From NCBI GenBank assembly GCA_030620095.1, contig JAUTXW010000326.1:1821501-1885500 (forward strand): DNA of 64,000 nucleotides, given 5' to 3'. The position numbers were made by a program, and so were the translations under genes. Positions within the stretch are counted from its first letter, which is position 1; each line of letters opens with the position of its first letter. Below the pieces are notes generated by a model, which did not search any database, had not been told where the DNA came from, and was given only the letters and a program-made list of their open reading frames with translations. This stretch comes from Kuschelorhynchus macadamiae (taxonomy: Eukaryota > Arthropoda > Insecta > Coleoptera > Curculionidae). Shown here piece by piece: positions 38,856-57,837 of this stretch.

Positions 38856-39559
38856 TGATAAAGTTGCCAAATTTCATCATAAAGAGATTTCCTCAAAAGT
38901 TTCGGAAGTCTAAAACCCATTTTGTTGGACTTTCATATTGAAATCCTTAAAGTCTAATCAAACAAAAAATGTGGGACCGAGGCAGTGGTTGCGGTATCGG
39001 AACGAAAAGTTGAACCTGCTTGATTAAATCAATTGTGTATTCAGATTATGTATAATTATTATTTATTTTCATCAAATCCAGAAGAAGCTCTTTTCATATT
39101 GTCAGAATTAGATCCCACACAGCACACTGTAACAGCTCCCCCCGTCCCACATTCGTTTGAGTAGGCCTTAAAACTCGAATATTGTGATGCTATGCTTCTC
39201 GTTAAATAATTCCATGCTTTACGAACAAGAGATCAAAATATATAATTGATGGAATTGATGTCTTTTCTTCCAGCTAATAGCTATTAATATAGATGGGAGA
39301 ATATTTGGAAAAGTAAACAAAATACTAGTAAAAAAAAACATAGATCAATCAACAGTAAAAGAAAGAAATTAAAAGCCAAAAAAAAGGCTCGATGCAAAGC
39401 CGCAATTTGCGCCCCTGACGTGGAACACTTTTGATCCGCTCTAGAAACGAGCCTATGGAATATCATAAATGGTAGATACCAACATATTAGACAATAATTT
39501 TCAAAAATATATTTATTCTCTGTAAATCCCCGATGCTGGTAACGCAACGAGGTGCACGA

Positions 39560-40520
39560 TAAAAATTTGATTATTTGGACCAGTAAGCAAATAATTATTC
39601 CAGATTTTTCTGACCCTGTTAACAGGCGAAACGTTTCTAGTTCAACGTGGCAAAATATTATAGAAAAGGGTCCATTTTAGCTTCGGCGGATAGACTTCCC
39701 AAACGGTCGTCATTTTTCTGAATTATTGTATGAAAAAAATCTGTCAAATGGCGAAGTAGTGCAAAGATGGCTGCTTAGCTCTAAAATGTGTGACGCACTT
39801 TTCTGCTTTTGTTGTTGCTCCTTTAATACAGGTACATCATCTATGTTTTCAAATGTTCATGGATTTTGTGATTGGCGCAATAGATCAAGAAACCTTAAGA
39901 TACACGAAACTTCTAAGGATCATTTACAATATTATAATACGTGGATGGAATTAGACGTGAGACTGAAGTCAGGTCAGAAAATAGATAGCGAATATCAAAA
40001 GGTATTGAACGCCAACGCTGGAGATATATTTTACAAAGGGTTATTGCGGCAATTAAGCTATGTGCTGTGCAGAATCTAGGTTTACGTGGAAATAGTGATA
40101 AATCTTTTTTACCTAATAGTGGAAATTCCGAAAAAATTTTAGAATTTTTTTCGGAGTTTGATAACATGATAAAGGAACATTTAGAAATCGGATTAGTTAC
40201 TAAAGGAAAAGTTAATTATCTAAGTAAAACTATACAAAATGAAGTTATTGCTATTTTAGGTTAAAAAGTTCAAGACTTTGTCAATAAAGTAGAAGAATAA
40301 AAATATGTGTTACACTAGATTGCACTCCAGACAGCAGTACGACAGATGTCTTTAGTAGTTCGTTGTTGTGTTGAAGCCAATGAAGGAATATTTAATTAAG
40401 GAGTATTTTATTAACTTTTTGCCCGTTGAGAAAAGCACTGGTGCAGCATTAACACAAGTTTTATTGCATACACTTGACTCTTTAGAATTAAAAGTCGAAG
40501 ATATCAGAAATATTATGAAC
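39560..40520 (+). pseudogene. hAT transposase remnant (ZMYM1 type)
   Basis: In order: DPVNRRNVSSSTWQNIIEKG (39610), then EKNLSNGEVVQRWLLSSKMC with a CFCCC cluster (TTF-type finger), HGFCDWRNRSRNLKIHETSK, after a frameshift IAAIKLCAVQNLGLRGNSDK, and EFFSEFDNMIKEHLEI through KVNYLSKTIQNEVIAILG. A decayed continuation reaches about 40520. This is the N-terminal half of a ZMYM1-like hAT transposase, broken by frameshifts. No ends were found. Confidence 0.7.
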
Positions 40521-41400
40521 TGAATATGATATAGTTTATAATTAACGAAACAGAAAGTAGGCAATGTTTGCACATAGTTTTTTTATCCAGTTTTCTTAGC
40601 ATTTAGTATTTATTATCTGAAGTTACTTTTCAATGTACCTATATATTGTACTGAGCATTATATTGACCAAAGATATTTCAAATTTTGATGGCACTGTTTA
40701 CAAGTTTACAAGTCGTAATGTTATAAGAACAGGATATGCGTGAAATGTTGACCCTTTAGTTAAAAATACATATCTATACCTTAGAGATAAACTACTGTTT
40801 TAGATCCTTTCATAGTTTACCTCTGAGGCACAGATCAGCCGCTATGCGCCATATTAACTATTTTAAATTTGATCATTGTATTTTTTATAATTATACTACT
40901 GACCATTATACCAATTGACTGAATTTTTTTCTCTTTTTTTTATGCATTTTCCATTTACCGATGGTAAGCAAACCTGAATTTTCTTAATGAAACTTGATGT
41001 AAAGTTTATTCAGTTTAGATAATTTAATGCCAAACATTTTTAAATTGGGTTATTTATTAAGTCAGTACATATTTTCCAGTAAAAGCCAAACTGAGAAAAT
41101 CCTCTTTTTTCTATTTCTATATCGCCTTTTCTAAAAACAAATAGAATATTTTAATTAAATTAATTGAAATAATCAAATAAAGTACAAATTATAAAGCCTA
41201 TGAAAACATTTAATTAAATTATTCATTCAACGGTTTAATTAATAATAGTATACTGATAGTTAAATCAAGTTTGCTTACATTCGGTTAGCTAGGTTAAGTT
41301 GAAAAAAAGAAATAGAAGAACCGACAGAATTGAAATTTAGTATATATATGTATGAAATCTAAAAACCAAGAAAATTAATTAATAAATCAGGTGACTACTT
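40521..41400. other. No gene recognised
   Basis: AT-rich sequence, with nothing supported. Confidence 0.4.
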
Positions 41401-41402
41401 TT

Positions 41403-41424
41403 TACTTACTTACTTACTTACTTA
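41403..41424 (+). repeat. (CTTA)n short tandem repeat
   Basis: About five copies of the tetranucleotide. Confidence 0.85.
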
Positions 41425-42027
<603 letters not shown>

Positions 42028-42298
42028 CACTGTGGGCCACAAATACCCTAAACTATTTAAAAAGTCCAAAAATCATTTTCGTATTTTGCCTTTATTTATT
42101 ATCACAAATTGGTTAAGTAGGCCATGAAGATTCGGAAACAAGTGTAACAAGTCGAGTGGTTGTCATAGTAATGACAGAAATAATTTTAAAAGTTTGTTGT
42201 CAGTAATATTCTTGTACTGTTATATGATATTTTAATAGTTTTGTCGGCTAAAAATCGAGCAGTTATTATAAGATAGTTATCTTTTTACAAAAATTAAA

Positions 42299-44775
42299 AT
42301 GCAAGAAACCATCGAAGGTGAGTTTTTATCCATTTTTGACGCTGATAAACTAATTCTTAAAGACAACCAGATCATAATCAGCATTCAGCTTATAAAAAAA
42401 TATCACAATAAACTATTTTCTGACTTTATTAAGCAATATCTTAAAATGTTAGCATTTGTTAGGACTACCATTACTATTAAAAGTTCTACTAATATCTCAT
42501 AATGTTTGCTGTATAATAAAATCCTGCTCCTAGCTGCTCCTTTTTCAAAAAAATATTTTTTTAGATAACTAAGTATATCATTTTAATTTTTATATTTTCT
42601 GAAAACACACGAGCACACAATATTCATATATGTAACTCTCCTAATAAATGACTGATTGCAGTGAAACAAAAAACATTTTATGAAAAATAGATTAAGTACT
42701 TACCCAATTACTAGAAATGACCGCCATTTTGAATACCAAGATGGCGGCCAAGTTCAAATACATCGCTAAGTGATTTTACACTTTCGTTGTACTTTTATTT
42801 CTCTATTTCTGAGTTAGATATTCTTTTTAACAAATTTGTAAAATATGGCGCTTTTTTTTTAGAAATTAGACATTCAATTCAGATAAAATCACTATATGAA
42901 TCCCGTCATCAAGAACGTGCCATAGAAGATATCTTATCTAATATTTTATGTGCAAATTGTCGAGATCAGAACCAAAAACGGGTAAAATCTTTGGCACATA
43001 ATTATTTCGTTCAATTCCGAAAAAAATGGCAAGCGGCCAATAGAAACGCAAATAGGTTTTTGACAAGTCATGCGGGATGGCTGGAAACAAATATTACAAT
43101 AACGTGCACCAAGCCAAAAAATTCTACTTTGGGTCGACCAAAGGTACCATTTAATAGTTTAAGTTATGGTGGAAAGTACAAGAGAACCGAGAAACTGCGA
43201 GAATGTGAAACCGATGAGCTCGTATTTGCTGCAGAAATGGGTTTGAGGGGTTCCGGCAAGCCAGCAGCTGCAAGTCTATTGGCTATACATTTAAAAGTAT
43301 TAAATAAAAACAATACAACAAGTTCACCGCTCCAGATGTCTCCAGAAAAAGCACTATCTTTGATAATAGATACAAATCTTTCCAAGCGTCAGTATCAACT
43401 CTTAAGAAACAATGCAAAAGAAAGTAATGTAAACTTGTATCCATCATACAATATTGTAAGAAAGGTCAAACAATCTTGCTATCCAACAGAAATCACTGCT
43501 ACTGAACACTCTGTCTCTGTCACATTACAATCTTTACTGGATCATACGGTATCCAGATTGTTCTTGGCACTTGACCTCTCCTCCGATAATTTTCCTCAAA
43601 ATACTAATACATTTACTTTGCTGAGTAAGTGGGGTTGTGATGGTAGCTCAGGGCAAAAAGAGTATAAGCAAGGTTTTCAGGGTGAGTTTTCTGATACTAA
43701 TTTACTTTTGTCCTGTTTGGTTCCGTTAGAATTATATTATAAAAATTTAAAAAATGAGAAAGTTCTTGTATGGCAAAATCCGCGGCCTTCTTCCACTGTT
43801 TACTGCAGGCCTATAAAAATGCAGTTTTTAAAAGAATCAATTCAAGTATCTAAGACTGAAAAGTATAACATGGATACAGAAATACAAAAATTGGTCGACA
43901 CTCGGGTTGTACTGAGTGAGCATGTGTCTGTTAACATAAATCATAGTTTAATCATGTCAATGATTGATGGTAAAATGGTCAGTGCTTTGACAGATACATC
44001 TTCTCAAACGTGCTATATTTGTGGGGCCTCACCGTCACAAATGAATTCCATAGATGATATTTTAAAGAGACCGATTAAGGAACAATATTTAAATTTTGGT
44101 ATGTCTACGTTACACGCGTGGATTCGCTGTCTTAAAATAAGTTACAGGTTAAGTTTACAAAAATGGCAGGCTCGTGGAGAAGATAAAATAAAAATTAAAC
44201 AAGAAAAAGAGAGAATTCAGAAAGACTTTAGAAATCGTTTAGGTATAATTATAGATCAAACAAAACAAGGGGTGGGGACAAGTAATGACGGTAACACCGC
44301 TCGAAAATTTTTTCAAAATTTCAAAATTTCTGCCGAAATAACATGTTTAGATCAAAATTTATTATATCGTTTTTTTGTAATCCTACAAGTAATTGCCAGC
44401 GGACTTAACATTGATATAAACAGTTTTAAATCGTATTCCTTAGAAACCGCCAAACAATTTGTACATCTGTATCCATGGTATAAAATGCCTGTCACTATAC
44501 ATAAAATTCTTCTCCATGGAGCAGAAATCATCCAGTCATGTCCTGTGCCCATTGGTCAATTATCGGAGGAGGCTCAAGAAGCTCGAAATAAAGAATATCG
44601 ACAATACAGGGAACATCGTTCAAGAAATATGAGCAGAGTGGAAACTAATATTGATGTCTTCCACAATTTGTTGATTTCTTCCGATCCTTTCATTACAAGT
44701 TTACGAAAACTTAAATTGCCGGTGTGTAAAGAAAAAACTCGTTCCAGAAGCATTAAATTTGTTAAAATCATTTAA
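42299..44775 (+). CDS. Transib transposase (RAG1-core relative), two exons, C-terminus shifted
   Basis: Exon 1 is 42299-42317 (ATG, MQETIE, donor G|gtgagt). Exon 2 is 42863-44775 (acceptor ttttttttag). The phase fits and gives 643 aa. The long open frame upstream of exon 2 begins at TTG and is not needed. Motifs, with residue numbers of the spliced protein: WGCDGSSGQKEYKQGF (Asp266), MSMIDGKMVSAL (Asp375), TCYICGASPSQM (zinc-binding CxxC), GVGTSNDGNTARKFFQNF, YPWYKMPVTIHKILLHGAEI (two His) and LSEEAQEARNKEYRQYREHR (Glu579). These correspond to the DDE triad and zinc ligands of Transib and RAG1. After KLPVCKEK a run of six A (44732-44737) puts the frame out. The next frame gives an acidic Ser/Asp-rich tail ending at 44836, which looks original. 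The catalytic core itself is intact. Confidence 0.9.
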
Positions 44776-44918
44776 TCCAAATCAATCATCTTTAAACGAC
44801 CGTGACAGTAGTGACAGTAGCAGTGATTCTGAATAACTGTCGATATTATTTGCTAACAAATGAGTTTTATTCTATTGTTAATAATATCGTTTTATTTGTT
44901 TGTTCTTAAATAAATATA

Positions 44919-45057
44919 GTTCAATTTTTATACCGTTCCCCCGTTTTGACCTTTGACAGCCTTTAATTGACAATTATTATGTCAAATTTTAATATAAATA
45001 TGTCAATAATGTCATATTTTGTCATATGTCAAAAGGGGAACGTTAAAAAAATTGAAC
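44919..45057. mobile_element. MITE nested in the Transib 3' region
   Basis: GTTCAATTTTTATACCGTTC at the left mirrors GAACGTTAAAAAAATTGAAC at the right. The inverted repeats are about 30 bp and TA flanks both ends. Length is 139 bp. Confidence 0.75.
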
Positions 45058-45089
45058 TATATAAGTTTATATAGTGTTACTGTTATAGG

Positions 45090-45225
45090 TATAATGATAA
45101 AGTTTAATTACTGATACTTCTTTGCCGTTACGTCATGAATGTCACCAAGGGTCATCTTATGGAATTCATCGGTTGCCATATTATGACGTAACAGCAAAGA
45201 ATCAATAATTAAACCATAGTTAATA
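45090..45225. mobile_element. Second MITE-like inverted repeat in Transib
   Basis: TTTGCCGTTACGTCAT (45121-45136) is mirrored by ATGACGTAACAGCAAAG (45183-45199), and the similarity extends outward through TTTAATTA on both sides. The ends are uncertain. Confidence 0.6.
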
Positions 45226-45620
45226 TTTATTTGTTTTACTAGGAATAAAAGTCTATGAAAAATAAAAAAGTTTGTCAACTGTTAATCAAATTCTCACACA
45301 CACTGTTACTAGGTTTATAAATATATAAATTATATAAAATTATATAAAATATAATTTAAAAATCGTTTCTGAATTTTGGTTATTCTTATCAAAATTATTT
45401 ATCAATACATTGTTAACTTCAGTCAATTCAAACGACTGATCTGTTTTGTAATATAGATATTTTTGAGATTACCCTGTATAATAATAAGTTTTATGAATGT
45501 CAAATAAACTCAAAAAAATCAATTTTTCATTATTCAAATACTTATGAAATTTTTTTTTGTCATTTAAACATATTTCGAGTTTTTCAAGATCACAGGGTCC
45601 CTCTGGCCCACTGTGCGTCG

Positions 45621-45770
45621 GTGCGTCTGTCGGTCTGTCTGTCAGTTCGCGACATAGTTTAAATACTACTTACCCGATTGACTTCAAATTTTGATCAAGC
45701 GTTAAGGGTCATATGACGATGACTTGGTAATATTTTGGTAAAAACGGCTGAATAATGTAAAACATTTTTT
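45621..45770 (+). repeat. GGCGGAACAAAATGGCGG-family fragment; right flank of Transib
   Basis: GTCTGTCGGTCTGTCTGTCA followed by CGACATAGTTTAAATACTAC continues the repeat interrupted at 42027. The uninterrupted version is at 57900-58050. Confidence 0.7.
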
Positions 45771-45774
45771 GTTA

Positions 45775-46245
45775 CAGTGGTGTATTATTTAAGGTTAAGA
45801 TCCAGAAAAAAAAACAAATATTTTTTTTAAATTATCGACGTTTTGGAACCTAATTTGTGCATCCTCAAGGCACATATTTAGATACTATATCCTGCAGGAA
45901 ACCCATATTATCAGTCTTTACCTACTCCATAGGTCCGCAGATATTTCCTAGATATTAAGTTTCTAAATGGTTTTCGTTAACAAACTCTTGTTGTTATGTT
46001 ACAGTGCTGTTTTATTTGGGGTTAGGGTCCAGTAAAAAAACAAATGTCTATTTTTAAGTAGTCGACGTTTCGCAACTTCACTGTTGGATCCTCAGGACGC
46101 ATAGTTTCTATATCCTGGGTGAACCCCGTATTATCAGTCTTTATTTACTCCGTTCCTCCGCAGATATTTCCCAGATATGTTTCCATGGTTTTCGTTAACG
46201 ATCCTTTTGTGGGTGTTAGGGTCCAGTAAAAAAACAAAAGGCTTG
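45775..46245 (-). repeat. Tandem ~225-bp units with hammerhead motifs
   Basis: Two units share GTGGTGTATTATTT, GGTTAGGGTCCAGTAAAAAA, TTATCAGTCTTTA, CAGATATTTCC and TGGTTTTCGTTAAC in the same order. The minus strand of unit 2 has an intact hammerhead core; unit 1 has it decayed (TTGAGGA, AAAACGTC). Confidence 0.75.
46064..46095 (-). ncRNA. Hammerhead ribozyme motif with intact conserved core
   Basis: Minus strand: CTGAGGA (46089-46095), a stem II with CAAC and GTTG arms around AGTGAA, then GAAACGTC (46064-46071). The core residues CUGAnGA and GAA are all present. Stem III is the two-pair ACGU before the cleavage C. GTC before and GAC after the core form three pairs of stem I. This is the minimal type-I form described from Penelope-like elements, which is thought to act as a dimer. 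Confidence 0.58.
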
Positions 46246-46680
46246 ATAGGAATCCAATATGGATTTACCGATTTTTTATGTTAGGGTAACAACACCTGAT
46301 ATCAGATTTTTGGGACCGATGACTTTTCATGACGGCGCCCATGAGTTGGGTATTGTAAATGCTTTTATTTAAAATATTAATTTTGGCTGTACTAAAGAAT
46401 GATCAACTTGCAACCACTTCATCTACATCTCTAAACAATTGGTTCCAACATCTGACGGAGGTTTTTTTTCTGTAAAAATATTAAAATGTTGCATTGAAGA
46501 AGAGTTCAAGTAGAAAAAAAAATGAAAATTAAAAATTGTCTAATTTTTTAGTACCTGGGTTTATACTAATATTATATTAAGGTTAAAGTTATCATGTTAA
46601 GGATATTTACTAAAAAAACAGTAATATCTATTTTAGAAAGATTATGAAATGTAGTATGATATTTTAAAATATACATAGAT
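46246..46680. other. No gene recognised
   Basis: AT-rich sequence between the hammerhead repeats and an unidentified coding-like segment. Confidence 0.35.
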
Positions 46681-47203
46681 TTAATCTACACTGTTGCACA
46701 GAAAATCATTACTCATACTTAATTTATGATATAAAGAAATGTATATATCACCAACTTTTTTCCTTAAAATGTCATTACCTTTAAACTCTATGTTTTCAGA
46801 TAATATTTGGGTAAGTAACAATATATAGGTAAACCATGTAAATTTTGTTACAATGGCGCGTTTAGAAGTGGGGAAAAGCTCCTCTCTTCCACAGGTAATG
46901 AAATCAAGCAAAATGTTATAGTTTTTTGTGGGAATTCTCTGGCATAACTAGAAAAATATGGAAATCGGAAATTTGGTAGACTGGTGGAATTACTGTAAAG
47001 AATTGTATTTTCTTTTTTAAACCATGTTGAATTGTTTTGGAATAAAATATAGGTTTAACTGTTTATTGTTAGGTCGTTTTCTTCGTATTGCTGTGTCATC
47101 TATTACACCTACGGAGATCATATGAACTTGTTTAGTATGACTTACTTTTAATTTGTTATGGTCAAAAAGTTTACGAAGTATACCTAAATGCACTTCCGTT
47201 TGA
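46681..47203 (-). pseudogene. Unrecognised coding-like segment, probably broken
   Basis: After a good acceptor (tttctttag at 47204) the minus strand encodes about 60 residues without a stop, including KLFDHNKLKVSHTKQVHMIS and DDTAIRRKRPNNKQLNLYFI. A stop follows, then another open stretch to 46681 (SKRAIVTKFTWFTYILLLTQ). The composition looks protein-like, but I do not recognise the family. It may be a decayed host or transposon gene. Confidence 0.28.
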
Positions 47204-47489
47204 CCTAAAGAAATAAAAAATAATATCTAAAGTAAACACAGAACCACCAAAATAATCCTCTAAAAAACATCTAAAAAATAATTTCTGAATTTTGAAAATA
47301 TTTGTCCGACAATTCTAATGACACTTTTATAACGCAAATTTAGATGTGGTTGATATAGTACGTCAGATTTTTTAAGTTTGCGACCCAAAGAGGTTTAGAA
47401 AAAATTATATAATTACTACAGATTAAAAAAATCGGTACATTTTCTTTACCCTGAACTTTCCTCCTTATAATTTTTTCCATATAGTAGGA

Positions 47490-49640
47490 ATAGTGGAGTG
47501 TGACCTAATTTAGTTCAGAACATAATCATTTAGTAACATATATATACAGTCTTTTCAAACATTTTTATTGGGCGCCATTTTGTTCCATCATATTGAATTC
47601 CTACCATTATTTTAGCAATTTCCTTCTACCTATGACACACTTGATTTTTGGACCTAATTTAAAAAAAATCAGTAATTTTTCTTTACCCAGAACTTCCGTC
47701 GTTATAAATCTTTCCTTTTATTAGGAATAGTGAAGTGTATAGTGAATCTTTCCTTTTTTTAGGAATAGTGATATTACCAGTTCATTCCTATGTAGCACTT
47801 GATTTTTGTGCAAAATAAGAGAAATTGGATAATTAGTTTTTTTAGTAATATTTTTTTAACATTTCACTAGACCGCTATCTTATTTCGGCTTTCTTTGGTA
47901 TTTTTTACGAAAATATAACCAGGTTATCCATATTTGATCCTTAATTTTTGACCCATGAGTGGTTTTTAAGCTACGCTGAGAACTGACAGACGGAAATGAT
48001 AAAAAAAATTTTTTGGCATTAAGGACGTTGAAAACCTGAAAATATGTAAAAATCTGAGAGGGTCACGATCACAAAATATTTTATTTGCCCGCCATTTTGT
48101 TCTAGTTGATCTGTATACCATAACTAGTTAAGGCACATAATTTGAAATCAGTCCATTAAGGAGTTCAGTCACAGGTTGAACTTTTAAATATTTTACTAAA
48201 CCGCCATTTTGTTGCGACATCTTCCATTCGTACCAAAATCTTACCAGTTGATTTCTACATAATACTTGATTTTCGCACAAAAATATTACCAGGTCATCCT
48301 TATATGATCTTTAATTTTTGACTAAAATTTAAAGTCAATCTGTTGTGTTGTTTTTAAGCTATGCCGCAAACTAACAAACAGACAGACACACCGAGAGACG
48401 GACCGACAAAACTAATAAAACATATTTTTAGGCATCTAGGGACGCTAAAACCTGAAATATTGGTTTTTTTCACAATTACAAATATTTTATTTGGCTGCCA
48501 TTTTGTTTCGCCATTTTAAATTAGTACCACGGTTTTGCTAGTTCATCTCTATAGCACAATTAGTTATGGCACACAATTTGAAATCAGTCTATTTTCAGGC
48601 TGAAATTATAAATATTTTATTAAGCCGCCATTTTGTTCCGCCGTCTTGGATTTGCTCCAAAATTTTCCCAGTTGATTTCTATATAATATTTGATTTTTGA
48701 GCAAAATTTGAGATAATTTGGATAAGTATATTTTTAGTAATATTTTTTTAACATTTCACTAGGCTGCCATTTTGTTTTGCCATTTTGGATTTTTGCCAAA
48801 ATGTTACCAGGTTGTCCCCATATGATCCTTAATTTTTGACCAAAATTTGAAGTCAATCGTAGTTTTTTAGCTATGCCGCGAACAGACAGACCGACGGAAT
48901 TGAGAAAACATGTTTTTCGGCATCTAGGGGCCCTGAAACCTAGAGATCGGAAAAAATCTCGGAGGATTTTTTCAGGATTACAATATTTTCCTTTTACGAG
49001 CGAAGTAATAAATTCAATACGTAGTTTTTACATTGACACATTTTGCTACGCCATGCCGTGTCGAATTCATACCAGTTTATCCCATTATCACATTCAATTT
49101 TTTTTTATTTTACTTGGCCGCCATTTTATTTCGCCATCTTAAATTTGTACCTTTACCTGTTTTGTTTCTAAATCACACGTAATGCTTGTACAAATAAGTA
49201 GTTTTTTAATGTTCACTTTCCAAATATTTTATTACGTCACAATTTTGTTTTGCTATCTTGGATTCATACCAAAATGTTCGAAGTTGATTTTTATATAACC
49301 CTTGACTTTTGTGAAAAATTTGAGGTAAATTGGATAATTAGTTTTTTTAGTAATAATTTTATTAAACGTTTTACTAGGCTACCATTGCTTCGGCATATTG
49401 CATTTTTACCAAAATATTACCAGGTCATTCCTATATGATTCTTAATTTTTGACTAAAATTTGAAGACAATCTGGTCAGTAGTTTTTAAGCTATGCCGCGA
49501 TCTGACAGAGAGACCGACCGACGGAATTGAGAAAACATGTTTTTCCGCATCTAGGGACCCTGAAACATAAAGATCTGAAAAAATCTCGAAGGGTGATTTT
49601 TCACAATTACAGTATTTCCCTTTTACGAGGGACGTAAAAT
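47490..49640 (-). repeat. Array of GGCGGAACAAAATGGCGG-family repeats, minus orientation
   Basis: The phrase GCCATTTTGTTxCGCCAT recurs about every 200-250 bp (47570, 48090, 48210, 48495, 48625, 48770, 49120). Between the copies are variants of ACCAGTTGATTTCTATAT and TTAATTTTTGACCAAAATTT. The segment AACAGACAGACCGACGGAAT near 48885 and its relatives at 48370 and 49500 precede AACATGTTTTTCGGCATCTA. The outer border is TTTTACGAGGGACGT at 49622. Open frames here only translate the repeat. Confidence 0.8.
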
Positions 49641-51023
49641 GATGCTGATTTAAAGATACAGCCTTGATAGTTAGACTAAGTGGAAAACCCGAAGACTTGT
49701 CGTGTTAGTTAAACCGTATAAGGGAAGAGAAATGCTTATTCATTTTATTTTTAAGACTTAAGTAACGTCGTTTCTTAAACTTTCTATTTAATGTACTTTT
49801 TTACCTTTTGCTATTTTAGTGAATTTAGCTCAAAATGTATATTCATCTAACTTCATTTAGTTTAGTTTTCATAATTTGGTGTACGAATAATTGGTTTTTT
49901 TCTTATTGCTTTAATTATGTATAACCTTTTCATAGGTGTCTAAACATCAAAAGTCCAAAAGTTATCTTAATAGATGGACACATCATTTTATAAGGCTATA
50001 CCACTGTTATATAAACGTGATTTTTTTTTGTTGTCATCGTAGCTAATTTTCACAAAATTTAATTTTTTTTAGTCGCTAAATGTAAATATTTTGCCCTCCC
50101 GATAGAAAGCCGTTCTAAATACGGCACTGCGATAGTTGTATTGTTTGATACATATTTTTACATCAAATTATTTTAATTTATACAAGGTGGCACATACAAG
50201 TCGAATTTTTTAACCGAACACCGATATGTTGCTTTATTGTTTGAATCTACTAAAAATATGAGACATACTTTCTACATACTTCTTACATAATTGTACAAAT
50301 TTTGTTGTTTCGAGTTATCAGTATTACACAGTGTACTTTTCGTTCATTATTTTGTTTTTTATATAGATGCAGCTTTTTTAATTGTTTTAATTATTATGTA
50401 TCAAATATACAAAATACTCTATTTATAGAACCTGTAGCTATATAATCGGAAAATATTCTAATACCAATAACTTGAAAAAAAAATGTCTCAAAGTTTTAGT
50501 AGATTAAAAAAATAAAACAATTGCACATTCGGTATAGATTAAAATATTACTAGCTGGCCCGGCAGCCCTTGTTTTGTGTCTTTTCCGTTAGATAGCGCGA
50601 TGAGTTTCCAGAGGACTTATAAGAATATGGGGCGCATTCACCACATTGTCCAGAAATGTTATTGAAGGAAAACATATTGGTATAGAAAAAATACGCAATA
50701 AAACAATACAAAAAAATAGTGTTGGAAAGTCTCGGTAACCAGACGATAATTTAAAAAAAAATCATAAAAAACTCTCTCATGACCTTGCTGAAAAACCTGG
50801 CTTAGTGTTTTAAATATATAGATGATTTAAACGTTATAGCTCTTAGATTTACCATGTTTTCCTCTTCAACACGATAAGTAAATTACGTGCGACGTACATA
50901 CTACATAAAACACCTATCTTGCGGTATTTAAACAGGTTTTTACTAATAACTACTAATAGTTTTAAAATAAATAATTAAACCTTCGGTCCATTTCTATTTA
51001 CAAAAAAATAAATTAATTAAAAG
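49641..51023. other. No gene recognised downstream of Osiris gene D
   Basis: AT-rich sequence with no coding or clear repeat signal. Confidence 0.4.
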
Positions 51024-57411
<6,388 letters not shown>

Positions 57412-57463
57412 GATTGCGATCACCAATTAAAAACCAAATGATAATAAATGTTTGCCATAGTAG

Positions 57464-57495
57464 AATATATAGACATTCATTTACGGAAATAGAAA
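57464..57495 (-). promoter_or_regulatory. Core promoter of Osiris gene D
   Basis: On the minus strand TTTCTATTTCCG (57484-57495) lies 12 nt before CTATATATT (57464-57472), about 55 nt upstream of the ATG. The layout is the same as in gene C. Confidence 0.5.
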
Positions 57496-57837
57496 CCAAT
57501 TCGGATGATCTGGGCTAAACGTGAGGCGAATGCGCCTTTTGAGTAAAATTTCGCGAGAATATGATTAGGAGAAATTAATGTGTCGGTTCTGTGTGAATTG
57601 AATATGTAACCAGTCCTTATAGGCCGATTCACTTTTCATACTATGCGGTACGCCAAACAATGCGTTTTACTTTTTACTTAGACTTTAATAAATCTGAATT
57701 ATATTATTTTTTTACGATCTTTAAAGAGAATATTAGGGACAAAAGTTTTTATTAACATACTTATTCTATTTGGTGTTTATAATTAAGCATAAAATTTATT
57801 ACCAACTTAAAAAATGTGTTTTTCAGTAAAATTTACG

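Noticed and set aside
42787..42862. Using the longer open frame as the Transib start
   Set aside because: It starts at TTG, the sequence looks non-coding, and a phase-matched splice to an ATG exon exists.
48873..49142. 89-codon frame starting MPRTDRPTEL
   Set aside because: It is a translation of the dispersed repeat (the CGGAAT and CATGTTTT modules), also seen in other copies.
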